Positions 37,575 through 47,522 are shown, numbered from the stretch's first letter. The stretch is 64,000 bases of DNA from Alkanindiges illinoisensis (GCF_004377485.1 NZ_SNTY01000007.1:1-64000); one strand, 5' to 3'. Numbers and translations: made by a program. The notes: a model not told the origin generated them from the letters alone.

Positions 37575-40500
37575 TTAACCTGTAATGTCCAGCCATGCTT
37601 TTTCCAGCCGTTTTACCGATACCGGGACTTTAGTTTTCATCGGCTGGGCAAACAAGGACACCCGCCACTCTTCCATTAGCCAGCGGAACTCCTGAAATGC
37701 ACTGCTTTCCATGGCTTTATGTGCGTCATACTTGAGCAGGCGCTCCATATAGGGATCAATTTGTGCAACCGCTTCGGTATCACGCTTCAGGTTATTGGGC
37801 AAGCGTTCCAGACGTATATTCAGGGCCTTTAAATAGCGCGGATATTCCTGCCAGGCTTGTACATCGACCTGATACACAAAATTTGCCAGTTGCAGTCCAT
37901 CCAGCTGGTCTTCAATATCATCCAGATTACGACCAAAAATATCAGCATCAATGGTCAGCATCTGGCGGCGGATGGTTTGCCACAAGGTAAAAATTTCAGT
38001 GAGGTTTGTCAGCACCTTTTGCCCCTGAGTTAAAAACTGCGCCTTAGCAGCACTAAGTTTATGCAAAAAGGTGCCCTGATCAAGCGCCAGCCCTTCAAAA
38101 GACACGTCCAGCGTGGCATAAATCAGCATGTCTTCCAGCTGGGTTTTATCGCCCAAAGGTGCAAACGCCAGAATTAACGATTTGGGCAACTGCTTTTTGA
38201 GTTGTCGGCTCAAATCACCCAACTGCAAACTGGCCAGACGCAGCAAACCCTGCCGATGATGCCGTTTGGCCTCGTTTTCATCATTATAGGTATGAATCAC
38301 GACGCCTTGCTGGTTTTGCTTTTTAGGATCATCAGTTTGCTTTGAGTTGGCGCTTACCGGAACCAGTGCATGATATTGATTGACCAGCAAACCCGTCACT
38401 TTCTTCTGGGTTTGAAACTCGAAGCTGGCTGGAAACTCCAGTAACTCACCTTGCTGTTGCTTGACCGGTTGATGAGTGGCAACACGACACCTTGCCTGTA
38501 ATTCCTCAAGGTCACGTCCCTGTGCAATGACACGTTTTTTGTCATCAATGACCTGAATCATTGGGCGCAAATAATTGGGCACGCTATTGAGATCAAAATC
38601 CTTGGCCTGAATTTGCTCACCGCGTAGCAAAAAGGCCAATTGCTCCATCAGGCTGTTGCCTTTTTGTGGATCAAGCTGGGTAAGCAGTTTTTTGGCCGTA
38701 TCAGGAATAGGCACAAACAAACGACGCTTGTCTTTTGGCAGTGATTTTAACAAAGCTTCCACCAAAGGTTGCCGCCAGCCGGGCACGCTCCATGACAATG
38801 CATTGCCATCGACTTGCGGTAAAGCCTGAATAGGAATGCTAACCGTTGCGCCATCGTCTTCACGGCTGGGGTCAAATACATAACGGGTTGCCAGACGTAA
38901 AGCGCCAACTTGCCAGTAATCCGGAAATTGCTGAGTGGTCGGTGCTGAATCAAGGAGGACATCCTCTTCAGTTAAAAACAGGATACGTGAATTCTTGGCT
39001 TCAACTTCGGCGCGCCAGTCCTCAAAGGCACGACGGCTGGCAATATGCGAAGGCACCCGACCTGCATAAAACTGGTACAGGGTTTCCTCATCCACCAGCA
39101 AATCACGGCGGCGCAACTTATCCTCAATACGTTCGACTTCTTCAATTTTTTGCAGGTTGTGCTTTAAAAATGGCGGCGCTATGCCCAGCTCACCAGTCAC
39201 CAATGCATCACGCAAGAAAATTTCATGCGCTTCTATGAGATTTACTTTTTCATACTGTACTGGCTGCTTGGGCTGAACAATCAAGCCAAACAGGGAAATT
39301 TGCGCATAAGCATTTACGGTGCCGGATTTCTTTGACCAGTGTGGTTCAAAATAGTGATACTTGAGCAAATCACGGGCGGCCAGCAAAATCCATTCCGGCT
39401 CAATCTTGGCCAGTGTGCGCAAATACACCTGTGACGTTTCCACCATTTCAAACGCCATTAGCCATGCAGCGCCCTGCTTATGCAAGGTACTGGCCGGAAA
39501 AATCCGCGCTTTTTGCTGACGCACAGCCTGATAAATATTTTTTTCATCGGTTTTTTGCGCAATAAAGGACAATAGGCCGGTGAGCAATGCTTTATGCAGG
39601 TTTTCATAGCTGGCGGGCTGATCCTTACCATTTGGACGGTCAAAAGACAATTTAAGTTGCTCGGCCAGCTCCACCAATTGTTGATGCGTTTGCCGCCACT
39701 CACGCAAGCGTAACCAGCTTAAAAAATGCTGTTTGGCAAAGCTGCGTCTCTGATTTTCCGTTAATTGGCCTTTTTGCGCTGCAATGGTGTTCCAAAGCTT
39801 GATATAAAACAGGAAATCAGAATCCGGCTCTTTAAACAAGGCATGTTTCTGGTCAGCCTGTGTTTGTTTGTCGGCTGGCCGCTCGCGCGGATCTTGCACT
39901 GCCAGCGCACTCACCACAATCAGGGCTTCATTCAATACTCCAAAATGCGCACCACCCAGAATCATACGAGCCAGCCGCGGGTCAATCGGCATTTTTGCCA
40001 TCATTTGACCAATTTTGGTGAGCTTACTGCCCTGTTTTTTCTCATTACCTTTTTCAGATAGCGCGCCCAGTTCAACCAGCAGCTTTTTACCATCATTGAC
40101 CAAGCGATGATCAGGTGGCTCAATAAAATTAAAGTTGTCCAGATCACCCAGACCTAGACTTTCCATTTGTAAAATTACCGATGCCAGATTGGTGCGCTTG
40201 ATTTCCGGTTCTGTAAATTCTGGGCGGCCTAAAAAATCCTCTTCACTATAAAGGCGAATACAAACACCGGGCGCAATACGGCCACAGCGTCCTTTACGCT
40301 GATTGGCAGCGGCCTGACTAATGGCTTCAATCGGTAAACGTTGCACGCGCGAGCGATACGAATAGCGTGAAATCCGGGCAAAACCGCTATCAATCACATA
40401 ACGGATATTTGGAACAGTCAGTGCCGTTTCTGCCACGTTGGTGGCAATAATAATGCGACGACCTTTACCGGATGGATTAAAAATCTTTTGTTGTTCGCTT

Positions 40501-41507
40501 AATGCCAGACGTGCATACAGTGGCAAAATTTCGGTGTGTTTGGGGCCAAACTTATACAAGATTTCCTGTAGGTCACGGATTTCCTGCTCGGTACTGGCAA
40601 ACACCAGAATATCAGCATGCTCTGGATGGCCTTTATTAATCGCATCCTGATAGCATTCTTCTACAGCGGCTACTACAGCACGCGGTAGATTTTCTTCCAC
40701 ATCATCAAAGGCATCATCTTCACTGCCCGCCACTGCAAGCTCAGATACTGGACGATAACGCACTTCTACCGGATAACTACGCCCTTCCACTTCAAATATG
40801 GGGGCGCCTTGACCAGAAGCATTAGCGAAATACTGGCTAAAGCGGTTTACGTCTAATGTAGCGGAAGTGACAATAACCTTTAAATCAGGGCGCTTGGGCA
40901 AAATCTGGCGAATATAGCCCAGCAAGAAATCAATGTTTAACGAGCGTTCATGCGCTTCATCAATAATAATGGTGTCATATTTATTTAAGAAACGGTCATT
41001 GCCGAGTTCGGCCAGCAAAATCCCGTCAGTCATCAGGCGAATGAAGGCGTTGTTATCACCGGTTTCATTAAAACGGACCTTAAAGCCCACGGATTTGCCC
41101 AGTGGCTCACCCAGCTCCTCGGCAATACGCTGTGACACACTACGGGCCGCCAGACGACGTGGCTGGGTATGGCCAATAATTCCGGTTAAACCACGACCCG
41201 CCAGCATGGCAATTTTCGGTAATTGTGTGGTTTTACCAGAGCCGGTTTCACCTGCCACAATGATGACCTGATGATCTTTAATAGCCTGAATTAGCCGTTC
41301 AGCATTTTGCGAAACCGGCAGGTCTTCATTGAGCTTAATATCCGGCAAGCGTTCAACACGTGCCTGCACTGCTTGTTGGGATTTTTCAAAAAGTTGCTGA
41401 TAATCCTGCTCATCCTTAAATTTGCCCTGCTTTAGGCGTGACAATTTATAGCGGTCACGCGCCATGACAAGGTGATCAGGTTGCCCAAATTGTTCAGCTA
41501 CAGACAT
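37575..41507 (-). CDS. hrpA: ATP-dependent RNA helicase HrpA
   Basis: This is a 1310-residue DEAH-box helicase of the bacterial HrpA type, which helps rescue stalled ribosomes. Walker A GETGSGKT is at 86-93 and DEAH at 183-186. SAT (VTSATLD), the motif V/VI segment QRKGRCGRIAPGVC, the HA2 helical domain, OB-fold region and the long C-terminal DUF3418 (SVPNYLRPMIQVIDDKKRVIAQGRDL) follow. The length matches E. coli HrpA (1300). The frame is intact throughout. It stands alone on its transcript with no visible terminator stem in the gap to the FabH-like gene. Confidence 0.95.
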   Translation of the reverse strand: MSVAEQFGQPDHLVMARDRYKLSRLKQGKFKDEQDYQQLFEKSQQAVQARVERLPDIKLNEDLPVSQNAERLIQAIKDHQVIIVAGETGSGKTTQLPKIAMLAGRGLTGIIGHTQPRRLAARSVSQRIAEELGEPLGKSVGFKVRFNETGDNNAFIRLMTDGILLAELGNDRFLNKYDTIIIDEAHERSLNIDFLLGYIRQILPKRPDLKVIVTSATLDVNRFSQYFANASGQGAPIFEVEGRSYPVEVRYRPVSELAVAGSEDDAFDDVEENLPRAVVAAVEECYQDAINKGHPEHADILVFASTEQEIRDLQEILYKFGPKHTEILPLYARLALSEQQKIFNPSGKGRRIIIATNVAETALTVPNIRYVIDSGFARISRYSYRSRVQRLPIEAISQAAANQRKGRCGRIAPGVCIRLYSEEDFLGRPEFTEPEIKRTNLASVILQMESLGLGDLDNFNFIEPPDHRLVNDGKKLLVELGALSEKGNEKKQGSKLTKIGQMMAKMPIDPRLARMILGGAHFGVLNEALIVVSALAVQDPRERPADKQTQADQKHALFKEPDSDFLFYIKLWNTIAAQKGQLTENQRRSFAKQHFLSWLRLREWRQTHQQLVELAEQLKLSFDRPNGKDQPASYENLHKALLTGLLSFIAQKTDEKNIYQAVRQQKARIFPASTLHKQGAAWLMAFEMVETSQVYLRTLAKIEPEWILLAARDLLKYHYFEPHWSKKSGTVNAYAQISLFGLIVQPKQPVQYEKVNLIEAHEIFLRDALVTGELGIAPPFLKHNLQKIEEVERIEDKLRRRDLLVDEETLYQFYAGRVPSHIASRRAFEDWRAEVEAKNSRILFLTEEDVLLDSAPTTQQFPDYWQVGALRLATRYVFDPSREDDGATVSIPIQALPQVDGNALSWSVPGWRQPLVEALLKSLPKDKRRLFVPIPDTAKKLLTQLDPQKGNSLMEQLAFLLRGEQIQAKDFDLNSVPNYLRPMIQVIDDKKRVIAQGRDLEELQARCRVATHQPVKQQQGELLEFPASFEFQTQKKVTGLLVNQYHALVPVSANSKQTDDPKKQNQQGVVIHTYNDENEAKRHHRQGLLRLASLQLGDLSRQLKKQLPKSLILAFAPLGDKTQLEDMLIYATLDVSFEGLALDQGTFLHKLSAAKAQFLTQGQKVLTNLTEIFTLWQTIRRQMLTIDADIFGRNLDDIEDQLDGLQLANFVYQVDVQAWQEYPRYLKALNIRLERLPNNLKRDTEAVAQIDPYMERLLKYDAHKAMESSAFQEFRWLMEEWRVSLFAQPMKTKVPVSVKRLEKAWLDITG

Positions 41508-41750
41508 AATTTTTCCTAAAACAGCAGTTTCATTCGTGCCGCAAACCAGAGTCTGGGTATTGTAGCGATTGCACTAATTTAATGCCTAGAATTTATTTCG
41601 ACCTAAAATAACAAATGCTTAAACCGAGTTTTACAAACTTCCCAAGCTATTATCTTAATGCATGGAATTATGAGTATTTGGAGAATATATATATGATCTA
41701 CTTACCAAATTTCAATTCATTTACTTATTAATTAAAATGTAAAATCTATA

Positions 41751-42194
41751 TTAATTATTAGCATCAATAAATTCTGTTAATGCCTCGCTAATTTTCTCAA
41801 TCACATCCTGTTTTTTCATCATACCTGTATAGTAAAACTCAGCTTCATCTGTAAGCCAGCTTAGTAACTCATATAAAGCTGTATCTTCAGAAAGTAGATC
41901 TAAAATTAAATATGCACTTTGAATCAATAAATCAAAAGTTAACTGTGCTGTCTTAAAGCATTGGGTTATATCAGGAATCAATGCCAATAATTCATCATAT
42001 TGAATAGGAAAATTAATGATATCTAAATCGCTTTCGTAATGAGGATATTCTCCAAATGATAAATCAAGAAGCCAACTTGGTGGTGTTGAAATATAATTCA
42101 ATCTCTCATCCACCTTAACAATTAACTCTTCTTTAGAGAGTAAACCGACACTTTCCTGAATTAATAAAGAACGTATTTCAGCTTTTAATGCCAT
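41751..42194 (-). CDS. AT-rich hypothetical protein downstream of the PIF1-like helicase
   Basis: The 147-residue acidic, mainly helical protein has no signal or membrane segment. It begins MALKAEIRSLLIQESVGLLS, has a SPPSWLLDLSFGEYPH-like motif near residue 38-55, and ends with EKISEALTEFIDANN. Size, acidity and helical content resemble immunity or antitoxin-type proteins, but I recognise no family. Its coding sequence is visibly AT-richer than both neighbours, suggesting recent transfer. It starts 18 bases after the helicase stop and may be co-transcribed. Confidence 0.6.
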   Translation of the reverse strand: MALKAEIRSLLIQESVGLLSKEELIVKVDERLNYISTPPSWLLDLSFGEYPHYESDLDIINFPIQYDELLALIPDITQCFKTAQLTFDLLIQSAYLILDLLSEDTALYELLSWLTDEAEFYYTGMMKKQDVIEKISEALTEFIDANN

Positions 42195-42212
42195 TAGAAG
42201 TCGCTGCCTTTC

Positions 42213-43991
42213 TTAAATAAACATCAGCGCCAGCCGCACGTCGTTATAGCCCATTTCATTATTCAAGGCATCCACTAACGACCTTAGCCGAATACTGCCA
42301 TCTTCATTAAAGCTTTCCGGCAGATTTTGTTTTTTTACCTGTTTCACAGCACGGCTCACGGCCTGCAACACTTCTTTTTGTGGCTTAATCCGCTCAAAAT
42401 TCAGTTCACCAACATTTTCTGTTTCTGTAACGTTCGTTTCTTTGCTATTGGATTTACTGCCGCCGGATTTAGTGTTGGCCTGCTCATATAACTTGGCCAG
42501 GTGATTAATCACCGTGGCAATGGTTAGACTACGCGCCAAGGCAATTTCTTCAATATCCAGACCTTTTTCATACAGTTCGCGGGTTTGCTCCAGCGTGCTG
42601 GCCGAAATACCTGTTCCAGCCTTTTGCTTCAGTCGTTTTTCATAACGGGCAATGTCCTTAGGATTGGTCGTACCGCCGCATTTTTTAATAAAATCGTCGT
42701 GCACCAGCGTGGTATCGCGATCCTGCCAGATGCTTTCTGCCTCGGCCGATAACTGCTGAAAACGCTGGTCCGCTTTCATCGCCAGACTGTCCAGTTCCAG
42801 CGCCTTTTGATTAAAGCCCAGTAAACGCAAGCCTTCCAGTGATTTTAGCCGTGATAAGGCCACATAGCCTTGCCCTTTTTCAAAAGTCTGGCTCAAGTCA
42901 ATTTCGGCAGCTTCCAATGTCATGCCCTGGCTTTTATGCACGGTAATCGCCCATGCATGTCGCAATGGAATTTGCTTGAAGCTGGCAATCGCCTTACCTT
43001 GTTCATTATTAATCGACCACTCGGCAGGCGACACCACCATCTTTGTGCCATCACGCAGTTTGACTTCAGGCAGTTCGCCAAATTCATCATCTTTACTAAA
43101 ACCAATCACCTCACCCAGACTGCCATTAATATAACCTTCTTCAAAGTTATTCTTCACAAACATGACTTTGGCGCCTTTTTTAAGCATTAAGTCTTGTGGC
43201 GCGCGCACTGAACTGGTCAGAGTCATCACCAGTTTTTCATTGCCATCAGTTTGCGCGTGAAAATGATGTGCCTTGCCTTTTAGCCCATCCAGATGCTGTT
43301 CATTAATTTGGTCGACATCCACGTTATGGGTGAACAAGCGAGTAATATCACTGTCTAATGCCTGCTGCTGCGTACTTTGCAAGGTTTTAATACTGTGCTG
43401 GCTAATCTGTCCCAGACGGATTTCATTTAAAATAATATTAAGCTGATTATCCTGCTGGCGGTGCTGCTCGCTTAAATAGCAAATACTAAACCCTGCTTCC
43501 AGCCATGCTGCGGACATGAAGGCAAACTTTTCACGATTGCTTTCACCGGATTTACCCACAGGCGGTAACTGAAAAAAGTCACCTGCAACAATAACCTGCA
43601 TGCCGCCAAATGGCTCATCGGTATCCTTGATATATTTTAAAACCTGATTGACCAGATCCAGTTGTCGCGCATGCAGCATTGAAATTTCATCAATAATTAG
43701 TACCTGTGCCTTTTCAATATGGTCGCGCAGATATTTACGGTCTTTTAAATTTTTTAAATCATGATCCGTCAGCACATCCTTGATGCCAATGCCCGACCAG
43801 GTGTGAATGGTCATGCCATTCATGTGGGTAGCGGCAATTCCTGTGGAAGCCGTGACAGCAACAGGCACTTTGCGGGCTTTTAAATATTCAATGTACTGAT
43901 TAAGCGTGTAGGTTTTGCCTGCCCCGGCAGAACCCGTCAGGAATACATTTTTGCCGGATTTTAAAATATTAAGTGCGGTGGATTGCTTCAT
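42213..43991 (-). CDS. PIF1-like DNA helicase with C-terminal helix-turn-helix
   Basis: This is a 592-residue superfamily 1B helicase. Motif I GSAGAGKT is at 20-27, followed by VTASTGIAATHMNG, motif II LIIDEISML, GDFFQLPPVGK, and the C-terminal UvrD-like segment HAWAITVHKSQGMTLEAAEID and GQGYVALSRLKSLEGL. Residues about 470-525 (TRELYEKGLDIEEIALARSLTIATVINHLAKL) form an HTH_40/RQC-like DNA-binding domain. PIF1-type enzymes unwind G-quadruplex or forked DNA; the exact substrate is unknown. The upstream region holds a GACGTT-GT-AACGTC palindrome. Confidence 0.88.
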   Translation of the reverse strand: MKQSTALNILKSGKNVFLTGSAGAGKTYTLNQYIEYLKARKVPVAVTASTGIAATHMNGMTIHTWSGIGIKDVLTDHDLKNLKDRKYLRDHIEKAQVLIIDEISMLHARQLDLVNQVLKYIKDTDEPFGGMQVIVAGDFFQLPPVGKSGESNREKFAFMSAAWLEAGFSICYLSEQHRQQDNQLNIILNEIRLGQISQHSIKTLQSTQQQALDSDITRLFTHNVDVDQINEQHLDGLKGKAHHFHAQTDGNEKLVMTLTSSVRAPQDLMLKKGAKVMFVKNNFEEGYINGSLGEVIGFSKDDEFGELPEVKLRDGTKMVVSPAEWSINNEQGKAIASFKQIPLRHAWAITVHKSQGMTLEAAEIDLSQTFEKGQGYVALSRLKSLEGLRLLGFNQKALELDSLAMKADQRFQQLSAEAESIWQDRDTTLVHDDFIKKCGGTTNPKDIARYEKRLKQKAGTGISASTLEQTRELYEKGLDIEEIALARSLTIATVINHLAKLYEQANTKSGGSKSNSKETNVTETENVGELNFERIKPQKEVLQAVSRAVKQVKKQNLPESFNEDGSIRLRSLVDALNNEMGYNDVRLALMFI

Positions 43992-44490
43992 AAAAAAATG
44001 TGCTGCATGGAAAGATTTGCTGCATGAAATAGACGTTGTAACGTCAAGAAGAAAGTATTTTCAGGTTTGATATTTTAGCAGCTTTTTTCCTGTGCTGCCT
44101 TTTTAAAGCATTTGATGGCAAGAAAACGCGACAAGGACTGGCGCGTTTTGGTTGCCTAGAATTTAAGCCATACTCTCAACTTAACTCTCATTAGATAGCG
44201 CAGCAATATAAAACCTTGCAAAGAAGGCGGACACTACGTAATTCCGAAAGGTCTCTTTATGGCAGAGTCTTAAAGGAGTACTTTAAGTCTGCTTTATCCT
44301 TACCACTCAAGCGTAGCTCTCGTCTTACGGCGCGGCATGAGAAACAAAATAAGGATGGCTTTTTTTTGTTCCGCAAGGTTAATCGTTGCTACTTCGCGCA
44401 GAAAATCACAGATTTTCTCTTACACTTAGAAATCATTCTTTCATTTACATCTCGGGCGTAGCCCTCGAACTTACAGCGCGGCAACGATTC
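43992..44490. other. 500-base gap with helicase upstream region and repeats
   Basis: This contains a palindrome at 44032-44045 and the first copy plus part of the second copy of a degenerate repeat (see 44311-44511). An 81-codon plus-strand ORF spans the first copy, but it has no ribosome site and looks like chance. No RNA gene was recognised. Confidence 0.4.
44032..44045. promoter_or_regulatory. 14-base palindrome upstream of the PIF1-like helicase
   Basis: GACGTT-GT-AACGTC arms about 40 bases before the helicase ATG, a position suited to an operator. No matching regulator was identified. Confidence 0.3.
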
Positions 44491-44511
44491 TCAATCGTTG
44501 CTACTTCGCGC
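44311..44511. repeat. two degenerate copies of a palindromic repeat
   Basis: GCGTAGCTCTCG...CTTACGGCGCGGCA (44311-44336) recurs as GCGTAGCCCTCG...CTTACAGCGCGGCA (44456-44483). AATCGTTGCTACTTCGCGC is present after both (44381-44399, 44493-44511). In copy 2 the parts abut and form a hairpin, GCGCG-GCAACGATT with AATCGTTGC-(TACTT)-CGCGC. In copy 1 about 45 bases separate them. Confidence 0.55.
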
Positions 44512-45078
44512 TTCAGGAATTAGGACATCGATGCCTTTTTCCTTATACAACTGCTGGATTTGCTTTAAATCCTGCTCCAGATTTGTCGGCACAATACGGG
44601 CAAAAATTCCACCATGCTTGGTGGCTGGATTGGCATACATCAGCACAATGGGGACATTTGCTTTTTTGGCAATATGCCAGAATCCAGTCCGAATGGGTTT
44701 GCGGCTTTCACCATTTTTTGCACGGGTAGCTTCAGGCGCAATAACCAGCGTAAATTGGTCGCGGTTGGCAAACTCCTGTGCCATCTGGCTGACAATATCC
44801 TTGGAGGCCTGACGATCGACAGGAATGCCCCCCAGTGCTTCCAATACAGGCTTTAACGGACCTTTAAATAGCTCTTTCTTGATGAGTGTATGCACTTTTA
44901 GGCCCACAATCTGAAACAAGGCCAGCGATAAAATTGCATCGCGGTTTGAGGTATGCTCAAAGCCAATGACGACCTGCTTATCAGACAGCACTGACACATC
45001 ATTCTGATATGTCCAGCCATAGAGTTTAAACGTTGCTTTGCCAAGTTGTTTGAGCATGGGATTTACGACACCTAACAT
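44491..45078 (-). CDS. 1-acylglycerol-3-phosphate acyltransferase-like protein
   Basis: This PlsC-fold acyltransferase is predicted to transfer an acyl chain to a lyso-lipid at the membrane. The HX4D motif is in FEHTSNRDAIL and the glycerophosphate-site EATR in IAPEATRAKNGESRKP. GGIPVDRQASKD fits the small group that lacks an N-terminal membrane helix. ATG 45078 gives 195 residues; 45057 is also possible and both lack strong ribosome sites. The last codons (EARSSND and stop) lie inside the second repeat copy, so the original C terminus may have been replaced by repeat insertion. Confidence 0.75.
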   Translation of the reverse strand: MLGVVNPMLKQLGKATFKLYGWTYQNDVSVLSDKQVVIGFEHTSNRDAILSLALFQIVGLKVHTLIKKELFKGPLKPVLEALGGIPVDRQASKDIVSQMAQEFANRDQFTLVIAPEATRAKNGESRKPIRTGFWHIAKKANVPIVLMYANPATKHGGIFARIVPTNLEQDLKQIQQLYKEKGIDVLIPEARSSND

Positions 45079-45140
45079 CAGATGAACCAAAAAAGATTAA
45101 AGCAGAAAAGCCAGAACCAGAAATCAGTCCAGAAAAATCA

Positions 45141-45178
45141 AAAAATAACGCCGCCCAAAACCAGTTTGAGCGACGGCA
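45141..45178 (-). terminator. terminator of the pheA-hisC-tyrA::aroA unit
   Basis: GCCGTC-GCTCAAA pairs imperfectly with TTTGGGC-GGC around CTGGT, followed on the minus strand by TTATTTTTTG. Confidence 0.55.
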
Positions 45179-45206
45179 ATTTAGCATTGTTACTGTTTAA
45201 AAAGCA

Positions 45207-47522
45207 TTAGCCATTTGTATTGACTTCAAGCTGCAAACCTGACTGCTTTGCCAACTGGGTAAAGTTGGGAAAACTGGTGGCGACAGTTTCAGTGCCATGA
45301 ATCGTAATCGGTTGGCTGGCGCGCAAACCAGCAATTGCAAAACTCATGGCAATCCGGTGATCATGGTGGCTTTCAATCACGCCACCGCCAAATACGGGTT
45401 GCCATTCATTGGCTTTGCCCTTGCCTTCAATAATGATGCCGTCTGGCGTTGGCGTACAATCAATGCCCAGTGTTTTTAGGCCATCAGCCATCACCTGAAT
45501 CCGGTCAGATTCCTTAACCCGCAGCTCTGCTGCACCAGTCAGCACAGTTTGGCCTTCCGCACAGGCTGCGGCAATAAAAATAGCTGGGAATTCATCAATC
45601 GCCAGTGGCACCTGATCTTCAGGAATATGAATGCCTTTTAAGGTATTGGCACGAATACGGATATCGGCCACTGGCTCACCGCCTGCCATTTTTTCATTGG
45701 ACAGACTAATGTCTGCGCCCATTTGTTTAAGAATTTCAATCACACCAGTCCGGGTTGGATTAATGCCAACCTGCTCCAGCGTAACATCAGAACCCTGAGC
45801 AATCGCAGCGCCCACCATAAAGAAAGCCGCTGAGGAAATATCTGCAGGCACCTGAATATGCGTGCCAGTAAGCGTGCCGCCACCCGTTAGGCTGATGGTA
45901 TTACCTTCAGTTTTTACCTCATAGCCAAAGGCACGCAACATACGCTCGCTATGGTCACGGGTGGGTTCCGGCTCAGTGACCGATGTAGTGCCCTGTGCCC
46001 ATAAGCCAGCCAGTAAAATACCGGATTTCACCTGTGCTGATGCCATCGGTAAGTCATAGTGAATGCCTTGCAACTGCTGATTACCGCTAATACTTACTGG
46101 CGGTGTACCACGCTCACCAGTCGTCTGGATTTTGGCACCCATCAGACGCAGGGGCTTGGCAATGCGTTCCATAGGACGCTTGGACAGGGATGGGTCACCA
46201 GTCATCACACTATCAAATTTCTGGGCCGATAAAATGCCAGACAGCAGACGCATGCTGGTGCCGGAATTACCCATATAAAGCGCACCCGCTGGCTCTTTTA
46301 AGCCATGCAGGCCAACACCATGAATAGTCACTTCACCATTTTTTGGGCCTTCAATATTGACGCCCATATCACGGAAAGCTTGCAGGGTAGCCAGCGCGTC
46401 TTCACCTTCTAAAAATCCAGTCACGTGCGTGGTGCCAGTGGCCAGTGCGCCCAGCATAATGGAGCGATGCGATACCGATTTATCACCAGCAACCGTAAAA
46501 GTACCAGTTAATTTTCCACCCGCCTGAATAATAAATTGTTCGGTCACGTTGCTGTTCCTGTCCAGATTTTGACGATGATTTTGCATGCTTTTTTGCATGT
46601 AAGGAGTTTTTGCCAGCATATGGCTAAAGTGCTGGCGTGCAGCCTGGGCACGTCCTAGCAAACCAATGAGTTGCTCAGAATTTTCCTGCTCGATGAGTTT
46701 TTTTAGCTGGGTGAGCTGTTGTTCAAACGCATCAATGGCCTTGAGCACCGATACTTTATTGGCTAGAAAAATGTCATGCCACATCTGCGGGTCGCTGGCG
46801 GCAATCCGGCTAAAGTCACGCAATCCACCTGCTGCATAGCGAAAAATATCCAGATTATTGCGGCTGGCAGCCAATTGCTCAATCAGATTAAATGCCAGCA
46901 AATGGGGTAAATGGCTGGTTTGCGCCAGAATTTCATCATGCTCGGCCACGCTCATACAAATGACTTCGGCTTGCGTAGCCTGCCATAATGTAATGAGCTT
47001 TTTAACCGCTTGCGGATTGCTGCTGGGTAACGGCGTTAGAATCACCTTGTGATGTGCAAACAGGTCTGCCCGACCTGCATGTACTCCGGTATGCTCACTG
47101 CCTGCAATCGGATGCCCAGGCACAAATCCAGTCGGCAAATTTTCACCAAATACAGCCTTGGCAGCATCCACCACATTGCATTTGGTACTGCCCACATCAC
47201 TAATAATGGCATCCGGTTTGAGCACGGGCTGAATCGCTTGTAGCACTTTTTCAGTTGCACGTACCGGCAGGGCCAGCATAATCAGATCAGCGTCGCGGAC
47301 AGCATCTTGCGGACTGGTAAACCCGGCATCAATCAGGCCTAAATCCTGAGCATCTTGTAAGGTTTGGAGTGAGCGTGTACTGGCCACCACGGTTTTGGCC
47401 AGTTTTTTATCCCAAATGACCCTACACAGGCTGGAGCCAATTAATCCAAGACCAATAAAAGCAACTTTGTTAAATAAAAAGGCAGGCTCATCATTGCTAC
47501 CCTGCTCAACAGGCTTGTGCAT
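45207..47522 (-). CDS. fused prephenate dehydrogenase and EPSP synthase
   Basis: This is a 771-residue bifunctional enzyme. Residues 1-310 are a TyrA domain: NAD-binding KVAFIGLGLIGSSLCRVI, VSDVGSTKCNVVDA, GFVPGHPIAGSEHTGV and AAGGLRDFSRIAASDPQMW, for tyrosine synthesis. Residues about 325-771 are AroA: GDKSVSHRSIMLGALA, LYMGNSGTSMRLLSGIL (phosphate/PEP sites), PTRDHSERML, FPAIFIAAA and RVKESDRIQVMADGL. The fusion is characteristic of Acinetobacter relatives. The ATG overlaps the hisC stop by one base, so translation is coupled. The join lies near residues 310-325 and the frame is intact. Confidence 0.96.
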   Translation of the reverse strand: MHKPVEQGSNDEPAFLFNKVAFIGLGLIGSSLCRVIWDKKLAKTVVASTRSLQTLQDAQDLGLIDAGFTSPQDAVRDADLIMLALPVRATEKVLQAIQPVLKPDAIISDVGSTKCNVVDAAKAVFGENLPTGFVPGHPIAGSEHTGVHAGRADLFAHHKVILTPLPSSNPQAVKKLITLWQATQAEVICMSVAEHDEILAQTSHLPHLLAFNLIEQLAASRNNLDIFRYAAGGLRDFSRIAASDPQMWHDIFLANKVSVLKAIDAFEQQLTQLKKLIEQENSEQLIGLLGRAQAARQHFSHMLAKTPYMQKSMQNHRQNLDRNSNVTEQFIIQAGGKLTGTFTVAGDKSVSHRSIMLGALATGTTHVTGFLEGEDALATLQAFRDMGVNIEGPKNGEVTIHGVGLHGLKEPAGALYMGNSGTSMRLLSGILSAQKFDSVMTGDPSLSKRPMERIAKPLRLMGAKIQTTGERGTPPVSISGNQQLQGIHYDLPMASAQVKSGILLAGLWAQGTTSVTEPEPTRDHSERMLRAFGYEVKTEGNTISLTGGGTLTGTHIQVPADISSAAFFMVGAAIAQGSDVTLEQVGINPTRTGVIEILKQMGADISLSNEKMAGGEPVADIRIRANTLKGIHIPEDQVPLAIDEFPAIFIAAACAEGQTVLTGAAELRVKESDRIQVMADGLKTLGIDCTPTPDGIIIEGKGKANEWQPVFGGGVIESHHDHRIAMSFAIAGLRASQPITIHGTETVATSFPNFTQLAKQSGLQLEVNTNG

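Noticed and set aside
44216-44461. 81-codon plus-strand ORF between helicase and acyltransferase
   Set aside because: No ribosome site and it spans the first repeat copy; no recognisable protein features.
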